IMG/VR virus record: IMGVR_UViG_3300030116_002384
Location: 3,575 to 26,902 of that record
DNA length: 23,328 nt
Origin: a virus
Strand: one strand, 5' to 3'
Numbering within the stretch: position 1 is the stretch's first letter; every line of letters starts with the position of its first letter. Positions 1 through 8,900 of the stretch are shown one piece after another. A program made the translations under genes and the position numbers. The notes beneath the pieces were generated by a model. That model was not told the origin of the DNA, did not search any database, and saw only the letters and a list, made by a program, of their open reading frames with translations.

Positions 1-144
1 ATTGATATTTTGTTAAATAAAACTAGAGAAGAGATAGCTAGAGAATATGTTACAAAAAATGAGTCCAGAGTAGTTATGAAAGACTTAGTAGATAGGCTAG
101 ATAAACTAGACGAAAAGCTTGACAAACTATTTGAATTAAGGTAA
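1..144 (+). CDS. C-terminal end of an unidentified phage protein (5' end outside window)
   Basis: An open frame enters from the left edge and stops with TAA at 142-144, giving the last 47 residues. It is highly charged and helical, with a leucine/lysine/aspartate-rich tail (RLDKLDEKLDKLFELR) that looks like a short coiled coil. The next gene begins 9 bases later on the same strand, so it probably belongs to the late structural operon. Too little is present to name a family. Small coiled-coil proteins near tail genes are common in phages, but no function can be assigned. The frame is clear because the next gene starts straight after the stop. Confidence 0.6.
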   Translation: MDILLNKTREEIAREYVTKNESRVVMKDLVDRLDKLDEKLDKLFELR

Positions 145-153
145 AATAGTTAA

Positions 154-2100
154 ATGAGCACTCCTGCGTGGTTAATAGGTTTCGGGAGTATACCTCTTCC
201 CGGAGATATGGGAATACTTCCTGACGGAACTGTCACATCTGGTTCACCTCTACCAACACAACAAGAAATAAAAAAACAACAAGAGATTAATGTTATGTCA
301 ACACAAAGAGACCAAAGAGTAAAAAGAACAGGAACTGCTATGGAACAAGCAGCTAAAGGTATTTTACCAGCAGCAGCTAAACCACAAGTAGAAGACATTA
401 ATGTGCAAGAAGGTATTATTAATACTGTTCCAAAAGTTGGTGCTACAGTGCCTGAGATGCCGCTTAGACAAGCTCAAGCCCCTAGCCCAGAACAAGTTAC
501 ACAAGGAGTAGCATCAGTACAGTTAATACCAGAAGATGTAGAGGTTACAACAGCTGACGTTTCTTTAGTAGGACAAGCACCTACTGCAGTTGCAGCTCAA
601 GTAGCTCCATCAGCTCAAACTGAAATAACTGAAGATGAGATTGCTAAGTTTGCAAATGTTCAAGACGTTCCTTTAATTCAAGGTCAAGATGTAACTATAA
701 AACCGGGAGCTTTACAAGAACAAGTAACAGGAGTGTTAAGTCCTGAAGCAATGGCTACAGCAGCTCAAGCTGCCGGAACAAGTCTTGCTAGAGTAAGTCG
801 AGCTAAAAAACAATTAAGAAATGCAGGATTAAGCGAACAAGTTATTGAATCTTTAGGAAATAATCCGCAAGATTTAGAAGCTAAACTAACAACTTTTACA
901 GAGCAAGAAAGAGGTATAGTAGAGGGTTTACCAGAAGAAGCACTAGTTACTGTTCAATTAAATAACTTATTATCTGGCATTCAAGAAGGTAAAATACCTA
1001 CATGGGCACAACCTGCAGTGGCTGCTGTCGAGCAAATGTTAGCTCAAAGAGGTTTAGAAGCTTCTACAGTTGGTAAAGAAAATTTAGTAAATGCTATTAT
1101 TCAATCAACTATTCCTTTAGCTCAATCAAATGCTCAAGCTTTGCAAAGTTCTATTTCTTTAGACAAACAATTAATTGCTCAAGAAGAAAAACAAAATGCT
1201 TTGTTTAGACAACAAGTATCTGTACAAAATGCTCAAAATGTATTTAATATGGACATGGCTCAGTTCAATGCTGACCAACAAAGAGCAGTTAATAACAGTA
1301 AGTTTTTACAAGGAGTTAGTGTATTAGAAACTAACAACGAGCAACAAGCTGCTGTTCAAAATGCTGTTATATCTTCAACTATAAATAGAACAGAAGCAGC
1401 TTTAACAGAAAGATTGGCTAGTCAAAACGCAGAAAGATTTTTAAAACTAGATGTTGCTAATTTAAATGCTGAGCAACAAAGTAATATCATAAATGTTCAA
1501 GCAGAGCAACAAAGATTACTTTCAAATCAAGCAGCGGAAAACGCAAATGCTCAGTTTAACGCTAGAAATCAAATTCAAGTAGATGAATTTATGACTAGTT
1601 TAGCTTCTCAAATAGAGCAAAATAATGCTAATAGACTTACACAAATGAGTCAAATTAATGCAGCAGCAGAAAATGCAGCAGCTGCTAGAGCTGTAGGACT
1701 AGAAGTAGATGTTCAAAAATTTAACACGCAAATAGCTGCTAGTATTGACCAATATTTAGAATCTCAATTATTTGCTAGAGAACAGTTTAATGCTCAAAAT
1801 GAATTAGCAATACTACAAAGTAATACTGTTTGGCGAAGAGAAGCTAATAAAATTGACACAGCTGCTCAAAACGCTACTAATGCTAAAAATGCTCAAAATA
1901 GTTTTGCTATGAGTCAATCAGCATTAGCTCAACTTTGGCAAGAATTAAGAGACGAGTTTGACCAAATATTTAAAGCGTCAGACAACAACGAGCAAAGAAA
2001 AACTCAAATAGCTGTTGCAGGTCTTGGTAATAATCATACTAGGACTGATTCAACAGCAACTATAGACGGATTAAAAAGTTTTATAAACGCATTGACATAA
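154..2100 (+). CDS. Gln/Asn/Ala-rich virion structural protein, 648 aa
   Basis: The protein has three visible zones. Residues 1-160 are Pro/Val/Gln-rich and look extended. A conserved-looking helical core spans about 190-330 and includes LLSGIQEGKIPTWAQPAVAA (272-291) and a following NAIIQSTIPLAQSNAQALQ stretch. A long Gln/Asn-rich helical region spans about 340-600. In this last zone QFNA recurs at 370-373, 467-470 and 544-547, with a related NLNA at 436-439. From memory, core sequences of this type occur in structural proteins of marine tailed phages; this could not be searched. No signal peptide, membrane helix or catalytic motif is seen. The start ATG has only a weak upstream AAGG. It heads the row of virion genes, so an internal or tail-associated structural role is the likeliest reading. 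Confidence 0.6.
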   Translation: MSTPAWLIGFGSIPLPGDMGILPDGTVTSGSPLPTQQEIKKQQEINVMSTQRDQRVKRTGTAMEQAAKGILPAAAKPQVEDINVQEGIINTVPKVGATVPEMPLRQAQAPSPEQVTQGVASVQLIPEDVEVTTADVSLVGQAPTAVAAQVAPSAQTEITEDEIAKFANVQDVPLIQGQDVTIKPGALQEQVTGVLSPEAMATAAQAAGTSLARVSRAKKQLRNAGLSEQVIESLGNNPQDLEAKLTTFTEQERGIVEGLPEEALVTVQLNNLLSGIQEGKIPTWAQPAVAAVEQMLAQRGLEASTVGKENLVNAIIQSTIPLAQSNAQALQSSISLDKQLIAQEEKQNALFRQQVSVQNAQNVFNMDMAQFNADQQRAVNNSKFLQGVSVLETNNEQQAAVQNAVISSTINRTEAALTERLASQNAERFLKLDVANLNAEQQSNIINVQAEQQRLLSNQAAENANAQFNARNQIQVDEFMTSLASQIEQNNANRLTQMSQINAAAENAAAARAVGLEVDVQKFNTQIAASIDQYLESQLFAREQFNAQNELAILQSNTVWRREANKIDTAAQNATNAKNAQNSFAMSQSALAQLWQELRDEFDQIFKASDNNEQRKTQIAVAGLGNNHTRTDSTATIDGLKSFINALT

Positions 2101-2112
2101 ACGAGGTATAAT

Positions 2113-3309
2113 ATGTTAAAAGGATTATTTAAAGGAATAAAAAATGCCAGTAAAAAAATATTTAAAGGCATTAGAAAAGTCGTAAAACCTGTCGGTAAAG
2201 TATTAAAAGAAGTTTTAAAACCTTTCGGTAAACTACAACAAAAACTAGGACCGGTAGGAACGATGGCACTGATGTTTATAGCACCCTATGCTTTACCTGC
2301 AATATGGGGTGCTTTTGGTGCTTGGGCAGGTGCATTGCAAGGACCTATGGCAGGTTTAATGCAAGGTATTCACACTGCTGGAGTAGCAGTGGGTAAAGCT
2401 TACACTACAGTAACTGGATTTATTTCTGACACTATTGGTAAAATTGCTGGTAATACTATTGGTAAGATACCTTTAGGTGCAGATAAAACAGTAGCAAGTG
2501 TTTGGAAAGATTTCACTGGCTGGGCTGCAAGAACTTTAGAGAGTAATAATTTAAAATTTGGTAACGATATTGTTACTCAGGGAGCAGACGGAGCTTTAAT
2601 AGATAGTAAAGGTTTTGCAAGTGCAAAAGATTTAGGTTTAAAAAATCAAAACATACTTGAATTAGCACCTCCTACAGAAATACAAATACAGCCTGATTTA
2701 GCTTTTGACGAAGGAAGTTTATTAGACATGGGAACTAAAACTATAAAACCTACTATAGACATAGAAAAAGTTGCTGTTGGGTTTGATAGAACTGTTCCAA
2801 CTGGATTACCTAAAGGAGTACAAGGTTCTAACATAACTCCTAAGTTTGTAGATGTGCCTACTTCTTTTGTAGAACAAAATCCTGAATTATTAGCTAATAC
2901 AAAAGCAATGAATAGTTACGCTAATACAGTTAATAGTATAACTTCACAAAAATTACAAGAAGGCTATACTGTAGGTAAAGCAGTAGCTGCTCAAGGTGCA
3001 GATGTATTAAAAGATATCCAAGGCATACAAGCTGGTTACGAAACCCTCAAAGCAGAAGGTGAAGGCGGTCCAGCAGAACAACTTGGAGGTGACTTAGACT
3101 ATGCTCTAAGTATCGGAAGACCAGTAGACACAACTTCTCTTATAGATAGTGCTGCTGACTTTTCTACTTTATCTCAAGCTTATGCAGATGCAGGTTATGG
3201 AGGTTTAAATACTCCACAACAACAATATCAATCAGGTGCTTATGGCGGAGCTGGTTTCGCTACTAGATTAAATTATCTAGCACCTACAATTCAATTACCA
3301 AGAGTATAA
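2113..3309 (+). CDS. Putative virion protein with cationic amphipathic N-terminus, 398 aa
   Basis: Residues 1-45 are packed with lysine and spaced hydrophobic residues (MLKGLFKGIKNASKKIFKGI and onward, with repeated VGKVLKE / PFGKL units), typical of an amphipathic, membrane-seeking helix. A hydrophobic, Gly/Ala/Trp-rich stretch follows at about 48-90 (ALMFIAPYALPAIWGAFGAW), then a more polar remainder with no motif I recognise. A good Shine-Dalgarno (GAGGT, 2103-2107) sits 5 bases before the ATG, and the gene lies 12 bases after the previous stop. Proteins with this Lys-rich start are found in structural regions of marine phages. The combination suggests contact with a membrane or with packaged DNA during ejection, but that is inference. 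Confidence 0.55.
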   Translation: MLKGLFKGIKNASKKIFKGIRKVVKPVGKVLKEVLKPFGKLQQKLGPVGTMALMFIAPYALPAIWGAFGAWAGALQGPMAGLMQGIHTAGVAVGKAYTTVTGFISDTIGKIAGNTIGKIPLGADKTVASVWKDFTGWAARTLESNNLKFGNDIVTQGADGALIDSKGFASAKDLGLKNQNILELAPPTEIQIQPDLAFDEGSLLDMGTKTIKPTIDIEKVAVGFDRTVPTGLPKGVQGSNITPKFVDVPTSFVEQNPELLANTKAMNSYANTVNSITSQKLQEGYTVGKAVAAQGADVLKDIQGIQAGYETLKAEGEGGPAEQLGGDLDYALSIGRPVDTTSLIDSAADFSTLSQAYADAGYGGLNTPQQQYQSGAYGGAGFATRLNYLAPTIQLPRV

Positions 3310-3311
3310 TC

Positions 3312-3932
3312 ATGGCTATAGAAGAAAGAGATGTAGAGTTTTATCAAACTTATGAAAAAGCAACCCCCGGTCAATCTTTGACTAATTCTCCTAATTCTAA
3401 GTATGCTTGGGAAGAAGCTCCTTTGTATACTAATAGACACGAAGCTGAAGTTTTTATTTTAGAACAACTAACAGAAGAACCAGTTTTTATAGAATTAATG
3501 TCCTTAGTGGGTAAAGGGGTAGCTATTGAAGATATAACTACTACATATCTTTTAAATGGTTTTTCAGAAGGTTTATGGAATGCTGACTTATTAATTCTTT
3601 TAATGGAGTCTGTTGCTTTTATGATTATGGGCTTGGCTGAAAAAGTTGGTCTTGATTATAAATTGTATGAAGGCGAAGAAGAAGATGATGAGCTAGAAGA
3701 AATTAATGAAGACTATGAAGATGAAGAAAGGAAAACTTCTTTAGATAAATCTATCGAAGTGTTAAGAAATAGATTAAAACTAAATCCAGAAAACAAAGAG
3801 ATTGAACAAAAAATAGAAGAAGTACCAGAAGAAAAAATAACAAAGGTTAAAAGTTTACTAGAACAGAGTGAAGAACAAACGGAAGCACAACCTGTACCCG
3901 AACAACCTACAAGTTTATTAGCAGCGGAGTAA
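3312..3932 (+). CDS. Acidic virion-associated protein, 206 aa (gp14-sized)
   Basis: The N-terminus carries a short motif, PGQSLTNSP (19-27) followed by YAWEEAP (31-37). I recall this from small structural-region proteins of marine phages; no search was possible. A hydrophobic helix lies at about 88-112 (WNADLLILLMESVAFMIMGL), followed by a very acidic segment near 120-140 (EGEEEDDELEEINEDYEDEE) and a charged, Glu-rich tail. The start lies 2 bases after the previous stop. It precedes a 665- and a 1231-residue gene, so its place and size resemble T7 gp14 (about 196 residues) ahead of gp15 and gp16. No sequence similarity to gp14 is claimed. Function: probable internal or ejected virion protein. 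Confidence 0.5.
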   Translation: MAIEERDVEFYQTYEKATPGQSLTNSPNSKYAWEEAPLYTNRHEAEVFILEQLTEEPVFIELMSLVGKGVAIEDITTTYLLNGFSEGLWNADLLILLMESVAFMIMGLAEKVGLDYKLYEGEEEDDELEEINEDYEDEERKTSLDKSIEVLRNRLKLNPENKEIEQKIEEVPEEKITKVKSLLEQSEEQTEAQPVPEQPTSLLAAE

Positions 3933-3934
3933 AA

Positions 3935-5932
3935 ATGGCAAAAGCAGAAGACATAACTAAAAGTGAAGTATATCAAAGAGTAGTACAAGACCAGATAAAA
4001 GAGCCTTCAAAGTTTGAGCAGGTTATAGATATATTCGGTCAGTTTAAAAATTTAGTAGATAATAAAGTAAGTTCAAACATTGAGAATCTTCAAGGTAAAG
4101 GTGTTTTTGATAAAACTAGAGCCGTGTCTTTCTTAGAAAAAATAGACGGTATAAATCAAAAGTATGAAGATATTGATAATAACTATGGTGGGAATACTAA
4201 GGCTTACGCTAGAGCAGAATTAAAAAGAGGTTATGACGCTGAGTTATTATCTAGATTACCAGCTGGTTCTTTTAAAGAAGGAGATGTTATTAACTTAAAT
4301 AGACCCGATGCTTTTTATGGTGAAAACTTTGAAAAACAAGTTAATGAAAGAGCTAAAATGTATGATGATTATAGAATTACTTTTAGAGACGTTGCAGAAA
4401 AGTATAATACTGGAAAAGGCGGAGCAGACGAGTTAGTATTAAAATTAGAAAATGATTTAAAAAGAGCTACAAAGGTAACTGGTTTAGATTTAATTACTAA
4501 TTTTGGTAATAAAGATTATTATAAAACTGCGTTTACTGGTGAAGGTTTACTTGACAAAATAGAATCAGATAATATTTATGAAAAAGATATTAGCACTATA
4601 GACATGGTAAATCAAAAGTTTAAAGCTTTATTTAGACAAAGCCCAGCAGCTGCTACAAAATTTGAAGAGCTTGTTAAAGACGTAAGAATAAATGAAGAAC
4701 AAATCGCCATAGATAATACAAGAAGAGAACAAAAAAGAATAGATAATAAAACTGGTAGAGAGACTACAGTAACCGTGATGGACTATAAAATTACTTATAG
4801 AGACCAAAATGGTAGAAAACAAACTGAAGTTATTACTGAACCGGTTAGAGGTACAGACCCTATACGTACAGAAAATGATGTAAATAATGTTATGGTTTAC
4901 AGTAATCTTATTAAACCTGAAGGTCAAAGAGAATTTAATAGATTACTAAATGAACAAGACTATACTCCTAAAAGAGCTTATGCTGCTCTTTCTGAAAATG
5001 TTAAAAAGACTTATAGTGAAATAAGAAATGAAAATTTAAGAAAAGAAAACATGAGTAATTTACAAGAGTTGTTTAAAAATCATAAAGAAGAATTTTATTT
5101 TGAAGAAAAAATAGAAGGTATAAATGAGATTAAAACATTAAGAGATGATATCAAAGAGTATCAAAAGTATAAAAGCACTGGTAAATATGAAGGAACAACT
5201 CCTCCTACAAAACCTGCGTTTTACTATGATAACATAGAAGATTTTATTTCAGTAGAGCACCCTGAATATGCTAAGTTTAACGAAGTGTCTCAAAGTAACT
5301 TTAACTTAGAAACAAGAGGTTTAATATTAAACTCAACTTTTGATAATAGTCCAGAGTATATTGCTACATTTAAAGAGCTTGAAAAACCCGAAGGAGTATA
5401 TAATCAAATTATAAATAATTTAATTCCTGAAGGTGTTTCTGAAGAAGAACTATCTGAAGATTATTTTATTGAAGGCACTAGAGTTTTTGTAAATCCAATG
5501 GCAGCTCCTTTGAGAGGTATTGAACTAAATGAAGTTTTTGGCACTCAAAAGTTTAATCCTAGGGAAGAATATAACTTAGGTTATAATTTTGAAACAAGTA
5601 ATTTGGAAGCTATTTCAACTGGAGAGTTTGAGCCTGAAATAATATTCCAAGACAGTAGAGCATTAGGAGAAATGTCTCCAGCATCTCGTAAATTATTAGC
5701 AGAAACAAAAGCAAAAATTAATAGTTTAACAGAAAGAAGAAAAAGAAATACAGAAAAATTAAAACTAATTGAAGAAGGAAAAACCACTGGTCCATCTCGA
5801 AAAGGTACTGGTAAATCGACATTACTAAAACGTAATGAAGAATTAAATAAAGAAATAGAAGGTTTAATTGATACTGTAAATAGACTAGAAGTTCCTATTA
5901 AACCTGCTGGTATTACGGTAGAAACTCCCTAA
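3935..5932 (+). CDS. Putative internal virion protein, 665 aa (gp15-sized)
   Basis: A long, highly charged (Lys/Glu/Asp/Asn) protein, mostly predicted helical, with no membrane segment, signal peptide or recognisable catalytic motif. The C-terminal part (about 590-655) is a Lys/Glu-rich coiled-coil-like stretch. A Shine-Dalgarno GGAG lies 6 bases before the ATG, just inside the end of the previous gene. Its stop TAA overlaps the next ATG (TAATG at 5930-5934), implying translational coupling with the 1231-residue gene and probably matched amounts. By position and length it parallels T7 gp15 (747 residues), the periplasmic tube-forming ejection protein. This is a synteny and size argument only. 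Confidence 0.5.
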   Translation: MAKAEDITKSEVYQRVVQDQIKEPSKFEQVIDIFGQFKNLVDNKVSSNIENLQGKGVFDKTRAVSFLEKIDGINQKYEDIDNNYGGNTKAYARAELKRGYDAELLSRLPAGSFKEGDVINLNRPDAFYGENFEKQVNERAKMYDDYRITFRDVAEKYNTGKGGADELVLKLENDLKRATKVTGLDLITNFGNKDYYKTAFTGEGLLDKIESDNIYEKDISTIDMVNQKFKALFRQSPAAATKFEELVKDVRINEEQIAIDNTRREQKRIDNKTGRETTVTVMDYKITYRDQNGRKQTEVITEPVRGTDPIRTENDVNNVMVYSNLIKPEGQREFNRLLNEQDYTPKRAYAALSENVKKTYSEIRNENLRKENMSNLQELFKNHKEEFYFEEKIEGINEIKTLRDDIKEYQKYKSTGKYEGTTPPTKPAFYYDNIEDFISVEHPEYAKFNEVSQSNFNLETRGLILNSTFDNSPEYIATFKELEKPEGVYNQIINNLIPEGVSEEELSEDYFIEGTRVFVNPMAAPLRGIELNEVFGTQKFNPREEYNLGYNFETSNLEAISTGEFEPEIIFQDSRALGEMSPASRKLLAETKAKINSLTERRKRNTEKLKLIEEGKTTGPSRKGTGKSTLLKRNEELNKEIEGLIDTVNRLEVPIKPAGITVETP

Positions 5933-8900
5933 TGGCAACCATAAATTTACTAGAGGGTATTAAAGATACTCCGCCATCCCAACAACCCATAAATCTAATG
6001 GGTGAAGCAGAGCTATCTGAAGCTGAAGCTCTAAAGTATGTTGTTAAAAAAGGAATGATGGACTCTATTGATGGTCTTAGACAAATATATGGTCAAATAA
6101 CTTCAGACGATGAACTTCTTGAAAAGTTAAAAACTGAAGACGAAAAGCTAAAAAAAATATTCGACAATAAAGAATATGGAACTAAAGCTTTTTCTTCTTA
6201 TTTAGGAAGTGCTGTCGTTGCAGACCCTATAGGCTATATACCTATTCTTGGTTGGGCTAAAAAAGCTAAAACTTTATCTAAAGCAACTGCTTATGGAGCA
6301 GGAATGGGGGCATTGTATGGGTCTATTGGTTATGTTGGTGAAGGAGAATCAAGAGCTTTTAATGCCGTAGCCGGTAGTACTTTCGGTGGTGTCTTAGGTT
6401 TAGGTGGTGCTGGAATAGTTAGAGGTATTCAAAAAGCAATGGGTAAGAACCCTAGTTTTGCTAAACCTTTACAACAAAGAAGACAAGAAAATATAGAAAA
6501 AGGAGCTGCTCAAACTAAATTAAGCGGTGCTATACCTGAAGAAGAAATAGACAAAGTAGCAGCAGATGCTGTTGAAGAGATTCAAAAACTTAAACCAGCT
6601 ATTAGTCTTGATAGAGGTATAGAAAGATTTTACAAAGCTGTTGGTGGAGATAAGATTTGGGATGTCGCAGTTAAAAACTGGGGTACTGGTCTTTCAGCTG
6701 CAGCACTAGGGCTGGGCGGTTATAATGCTTTTGATGATGAAGACGCTACTCAAGGAGAAAGAATTACAGCTAGTTTAATACTAGCTTTACTAGGTGGTGG
6801 TGGAGCTAAAATAGCTGGTAAAATAGCTTTTAAAGATAAAACTTTATCTGAGATTATTCAGTCTGGCATAGTAGATAATTACGGATTACCTAAAGGTTAT
6901 TCGCAATTAGTTAAAACTACTTTTGGTGAAGTAAATGAACTAAGGAATAGATTTTTAGAATCTGTTCAAGAAATAGCCACATTAAAACCTGACGAAAGAA
7001 AAGCAGTTTATCAATTAATGGTAGGAGATGTTAATAATTTAGTTGATAGCGGTTTAGAAAACTTTAGTACAAAAGCCAGAGCAGTTGTTAAAAAAGCTGG
7101 TCAAGATATGGTTGATGCAGGTTTATTAAACGAAGATATATTTTTAAAAAACATTGACACTTACTTACACCGAACATACGCTAAACATGTTTTAAGAGAA
7201 GGCGGTAATAAAAATGTTTATAACGCTGCTAAGCAAATAAAAGTTATCGGAGATGAGCTTAGGAGAAGAGGTCAAAAACTAGATAAAGTTATAAATAGAA
7301 AAACCTATGAACGTAGTTTTAGAAGAGGAAGTAAAAACTTTGGACAATATAAAGACTTTGATGTGGAAGATATTGAAGTAACGGTTTCCGCTGAAAGATA
7401 TAAAAAATTAAACGAAAAATTAGCTAAGAAAAAAACTTTTAAAATAACTGATTACAAACTTAACGAAACAGTTAAAGATATCAGAGACTGGGAAGTTATT
7501 TCTGATGACGGTGCAGAATTAATTTTAAGAGATAAAAAAAGAGTAGCATTAAAAAGAGACTATACAAAACAAGAAAGAGAAGAGTTAGGTGAAATAGAAG
7601 ACGCTGCTTTTGCTATGGCTGAGACTGGTCGTTTAATGACTAATGATTTAGCTGTTTACAAGCTGTACAGTAACATAGCAAAAAATAAAGAGTTTTCTTT
7701 AGATGTAGATGAGTTTAATAAGTTTTTAGACGAAGGACAAATTAGAGCTGAAAACTGGGTGCAAATTCCTGTTGATAATATTACAAAGCTGCCTATAAAA
7801 AAATACGGACAACTAGCAGGTAAGTATGTTCCGCAAGAAGTTTATAACGATTTAACTAAAATACAAAAGCTAAAAGAAGGCGGTGGTCCTATTTTAGAAA
7901 ATTATTTAAAAGTTAATAGACTATGGAAAAAATCTAAAACAGCTTGGAATCCTGTAGTACACGTAAACAATACTGTTTCTAACATAATCCTATATGATTT
8001 AGCAGGGGCTAATTATAGATTCATGTCTAGAGGATTTAAAGAACTTTCTAAAGGAATAGAAGGAGATAAATCCGCTACGCTATACAACCTTGCTAAAGCT
8101 AATGGTGTTTTTGATAGTGACTTAGTTAGTAGAGAATTAACCGATGAAACTAGAGATACTCTAGAAGAAGCGTTAAAAAACTTAGCTGATGAGTTAAGTC
8201 CTGAAATTTTAAATGCTCAAAAATATTCTAATCAAGTTTTTGAAGGATTACAAAAAAAATTACAAAAGGGTTACGATTTAAGTTTTAAAAAGTTAGAAGA
8301 CATTTATCAGTTAGAAGACCAAGCTTTTAGAATGGGTCTATTTATGGATAGACTTTCTAAAGGAATGAACGTACAAGAAGCTGCTGCAGATGCTAAAAAA
8401 TGGTTTATTGATTATGATATTAACGCACCATTTATTAATCTTTTAAGAAGGTTTCCTACTCCGTTTCTTTCGTACACTTACAGAGTAATGCCTTTACTAG
8501 CCGAAGCAGCTGTTAGAAGACCTTGGAAGTTTGCTAAGTGGGCAGCTATAGGATATTCATTAAATGAAGTAGGTAAGGGTAAATATCCTTTTGCAGAATA
8601 TTTTTCTGATGACCCTGACTTTGGTAGATTTAAAGAAGAAGTAGGAGATGAAATATCAGAAAGAGCTTTAATGCGTGAGAATCTTAGAAACAAAATGTTT
8701 GGTATGCCTTTCTTACCAGAAACTTTGATTAAGACTCCTTTTAAATCTGGTAGAGATAAAGACACTCCGCTTTACATTGATGTGCGAAGATTTATTCCGG
8801 GTGGTGATGTGTTTACAGTAGGAGATAGAGGTATCGGTATACCTATTCCTACATTTGGAACTACAGAAAAAGATTTAAGTTTAAAAATACCTGAAACATT

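Noticed and set aside
3713-3988. 91-codon minus-strand frame opposite the acidic gene
   Set aside because: Its Ser/Phe/Cys-rich sequence is the expected complement of Glu/Lys-rich coding.
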